Source: Streptococcus tangpeifui
GTDB lineage: Bacteria > Bacillota > Bacilli > Lactobacillales > Streptococcaceae
Length of the DNA stretch: 64,000 bases
Reading direction: 5' to 3'
NCBI RefSeq assembly: GCF_011038795.1
Contig: NZ_JAAKDU010000002.1
Span: 272,681-336,680, forward strand
Shown here: piece after piece, positions 62,959 to 64,000 of the stretch
How positions within the stretch are numbered: position 1 is the first letter of the stretch
Layout of the letters: every line of letters begins with the position of its first letter
The notes under the pieces: model-generated
What the model was told of the DNA's origin: nothing
The model's input: the letters and a program-made list of their open reading frames with translations, nothing else
Database searches by the model: none
Made by a program: the position numbers and the translations under genes

Positions 62959-64000
62959 ATGAAAAGAGCTCCTATTTGGAATGAAAGACAACGTTTTTCC
63001 ATTCGTAAATATTCCTTTGGTGCGGCCTCAGTCCTAATCGGTGCTAGTTTATTCTTCGGCGGTCAAGTACTGGCTGATGAACAAGCAGTGCCAGCGAGTC
63101 AGCCTCAAGACCAAACGGTTCAAACCACCGTTGCCGACCAGCCCGTTCAAGATGGGAATAGCTTAGCTTCTCAGACAGAAGACAGTAACACTGCAGTCCT
63201 TTCAGACAAGGCATCTGTGTCTCAACAAGCTAGTCAGGATTCAGCTCAGGCCACGGCAGAAACGTCTGCTCCCACAGACGCTGTGACAAGTACTGCAGCA
63301 GCAACGCCAGCTAGGGTGGACACTGCCACCCAGACGGATGTTATGCCCGCTCAGGTTGAGGCACAATCAGCAGTTCAAACGGTTAGTGTCACCTCACAGC
63401 AGAACGAAAGTTCAGCACCGACTCAAGCAAAGCCAGCTGTGACGAGAGCGTCTGTGGCGACAACGGTTCAAGCGGTTGGCAAAGATATCCCAAGTTCAGG
63501 CTATTATACCTATCCAGAGCGTACAGAAGTCAAGAATAGTCCCTCTGCCAGTGCGCCCCTCGCCTTTTACGCCAATGCTGGTGACCGTGTTTACTATGAC
63601 CAAGTGCTCACTCAAGATGGCTATCAATGGCTGAGCTACAAATCTTACAGCGGCATTCGCCGTTATGCCAATATTGCAAAGCTAGAGGTTAAGGAAGTTC
63701 CAGCACCCTCAGTCCCTAAAACTCAGTCCGGAACCGGTGGCAAAGATATCCCAAGTTCAGGCTATTATACCTATCCAGAGCGTACAGAAGTCAAGAATAG
63801 TCCGTCTGCCAGTGCACCCCTCGCCTTTTACGCCAATGCTGGTGACCGTGTTTACTATGACCAAGTGCTCACTCAAGATGGCTATCAATGGCTGAGCTAC
63901 AAGTCTTACAGCGGTATTCGCCGTTATGCCAATATTGCAAAGCTAGAGGTTAAGGAAGTTCCAGCACCTAAGACAGACAATCAGTCAGCAGGAGACAGCG
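62959..64000 (+). CDS. YSIRK-signal surface or secreted protein with SH3b (Bsp-type) repeats, 3' end beyond window
   Basis: The open frame runs to the window edge (347 codons visible). It begins with an extended signal peptide of the YSIRK-G/S type, RFSIRKYSFGAASVLIGASL, with likely cleavage after QVLA (near residue 38). A low-complexity Ser/Thr/Ala/Gln/Val stretch follows to about residue 170. Then come two SH3b/Bsp-type modules, each starting GKDIPSSGYYTYPERTEVKN and containing AFYANAGDRVYYDQVL and WLSYKSYSGIRRYA, which should bind the cell wall. Autolysins with such repeats (LytF-like) often end in a CHAP amidase domain, but that part is not in view. RBS AAAGGAG. The promoter carries a cre box. 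Confidence 0.88.
   Translation, partial: MKRAPIWNERQRFSIRKYSFGAASVLIGASLFFGGQVLADEQAVPASQPQDQTVQTTVADQPVQDGNSLASQTEDSNTAVLSDKASVSQQASQDSAQATAETSAPTDAVTSTAAATPARVDTATQTDVMPAQVEAQSAVQTVSVTSQQNESSAPTQAKPAVTRASVATTVQAVGKDIPSSGYYTYPERTEVKNSPSASAPLAFYANAGDRVYYDQVLTQDGYQWLSYKSYSGIRRYANIAKLEVKEVPAPSVPKTQSGTGGKDIPSSGYYTYPERTEVKNSPSASAPLAFYANAGDRVYYDQVLTQDGYQWLSYKSYSGIRRYANIAKLEVKEVPAPKTDNQSAGDS
63478..63976 (+). repeat. Tandem 261-bp repeat encoding SH3b modules
   Basis: Unit 1 is 63478-63738. Unit 2 begins at 63739 and is nearly identical until about 63968. I count only four differences over more than 220 bases, all silent (for example CCC/CCG and GGC/GGT). More units may follow beyond the window. 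Confidence 0.9.

Overview
This window is chromosomal DNA of a streptococcus, most likely of the mutans group. The evidence is the tmRNA tag AKNTNSYAVAA, a 398-residue ribosomal protein S1, a 1034-residue DnaE, a YSIRK-type surface protein, and a gene order parC-ilvE-rpsA-...-dnaE-pfkA-pyk-glmS-mtl that I recall as close to Streptococcus mutans. The species cannot be fixed from the sequence alone.

Layout. 1-7.7 kb holds core genes: parC, ilvE, a DUF2969 protein, tRNA-Tyr, tRNA-Gln, rpsA, tRNA-Arg, a TVP38/DedA-like membrane protein and ssrA. 7.8-10.4 kb holds a lipoprotein and a GntR(YtrA)-ABC transporter operon. 10.5-19.5 kb carries dnaE, pfkA, pyk, a signal-peptidase-like protein without its catalytic lysine, and glmS. 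20-25.4 kb is a complete mannitol operon (mtlA, mtlR, mtlF, mtlD). 25.5-29.3 kb is an accessory patch: a lone DUF262/HNH protein of the GmrSD type followed by about 1.9 kb of decayed coding sequence. 29.3-38.3 kb carries a PhnA-like protein, an S66 peptidase, a polar amino acid ABC transporter, a Mn-type CDF exporter and two tandem sodium:alanine/glycine symporters headed by a tandem glycine riboswitch. 38.4-45.4 kb is a maltodextrin ABC locus (malX, malF, malG, malK) with divergent malR. 45.4-49.2 kb has an unknown Arg-rich protein, pcrA and a clear alkD pseudogene. 49.3-57.3 kb holds sulfur-amino-acid genes (metY, metA), a cyclase, apt, dnaD, trmK, a Nif3-like protein, a ZIP transporter and an FAD oxidoreductase. 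57.6-64 kb holds a small helical protein, a TIM-barrel enzyme, a lactonase, a Nudix hydrolase, an AI-2E family permease, a TPR protein and the 5' part of a YSIRK/SH3b surface protein cut by the window end.

How it works together. The content is mainly central metabolism and uptake for a fermentative oral-type bacterium: glycolysis (pfkA, pyk), amino-sugar synthesis (glmS), mannitol and maltodextrin import, amino acid import and export, and methionine synthesis through the homoserine-acylation/sulfhydrylation route. Carbon control can be read directly: CcpA-type sites overlap the promoters of malX and of the YSIRK gene. Intergenic DNA is rich in terminator-like palindromes sharing the core ACAAAAGT, and in pseudogene debris.

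I did not find a convincing novel multigene system. The best leads are the catalytically degenerate signal peptidase homologue, the structured spacer between tRNA-Tyr and tRNA-Gln, the large palindrome over the metA promoter, the palindrome family with covarying stems, and the solitary GmrSD-like gene beside a gene graveyard.
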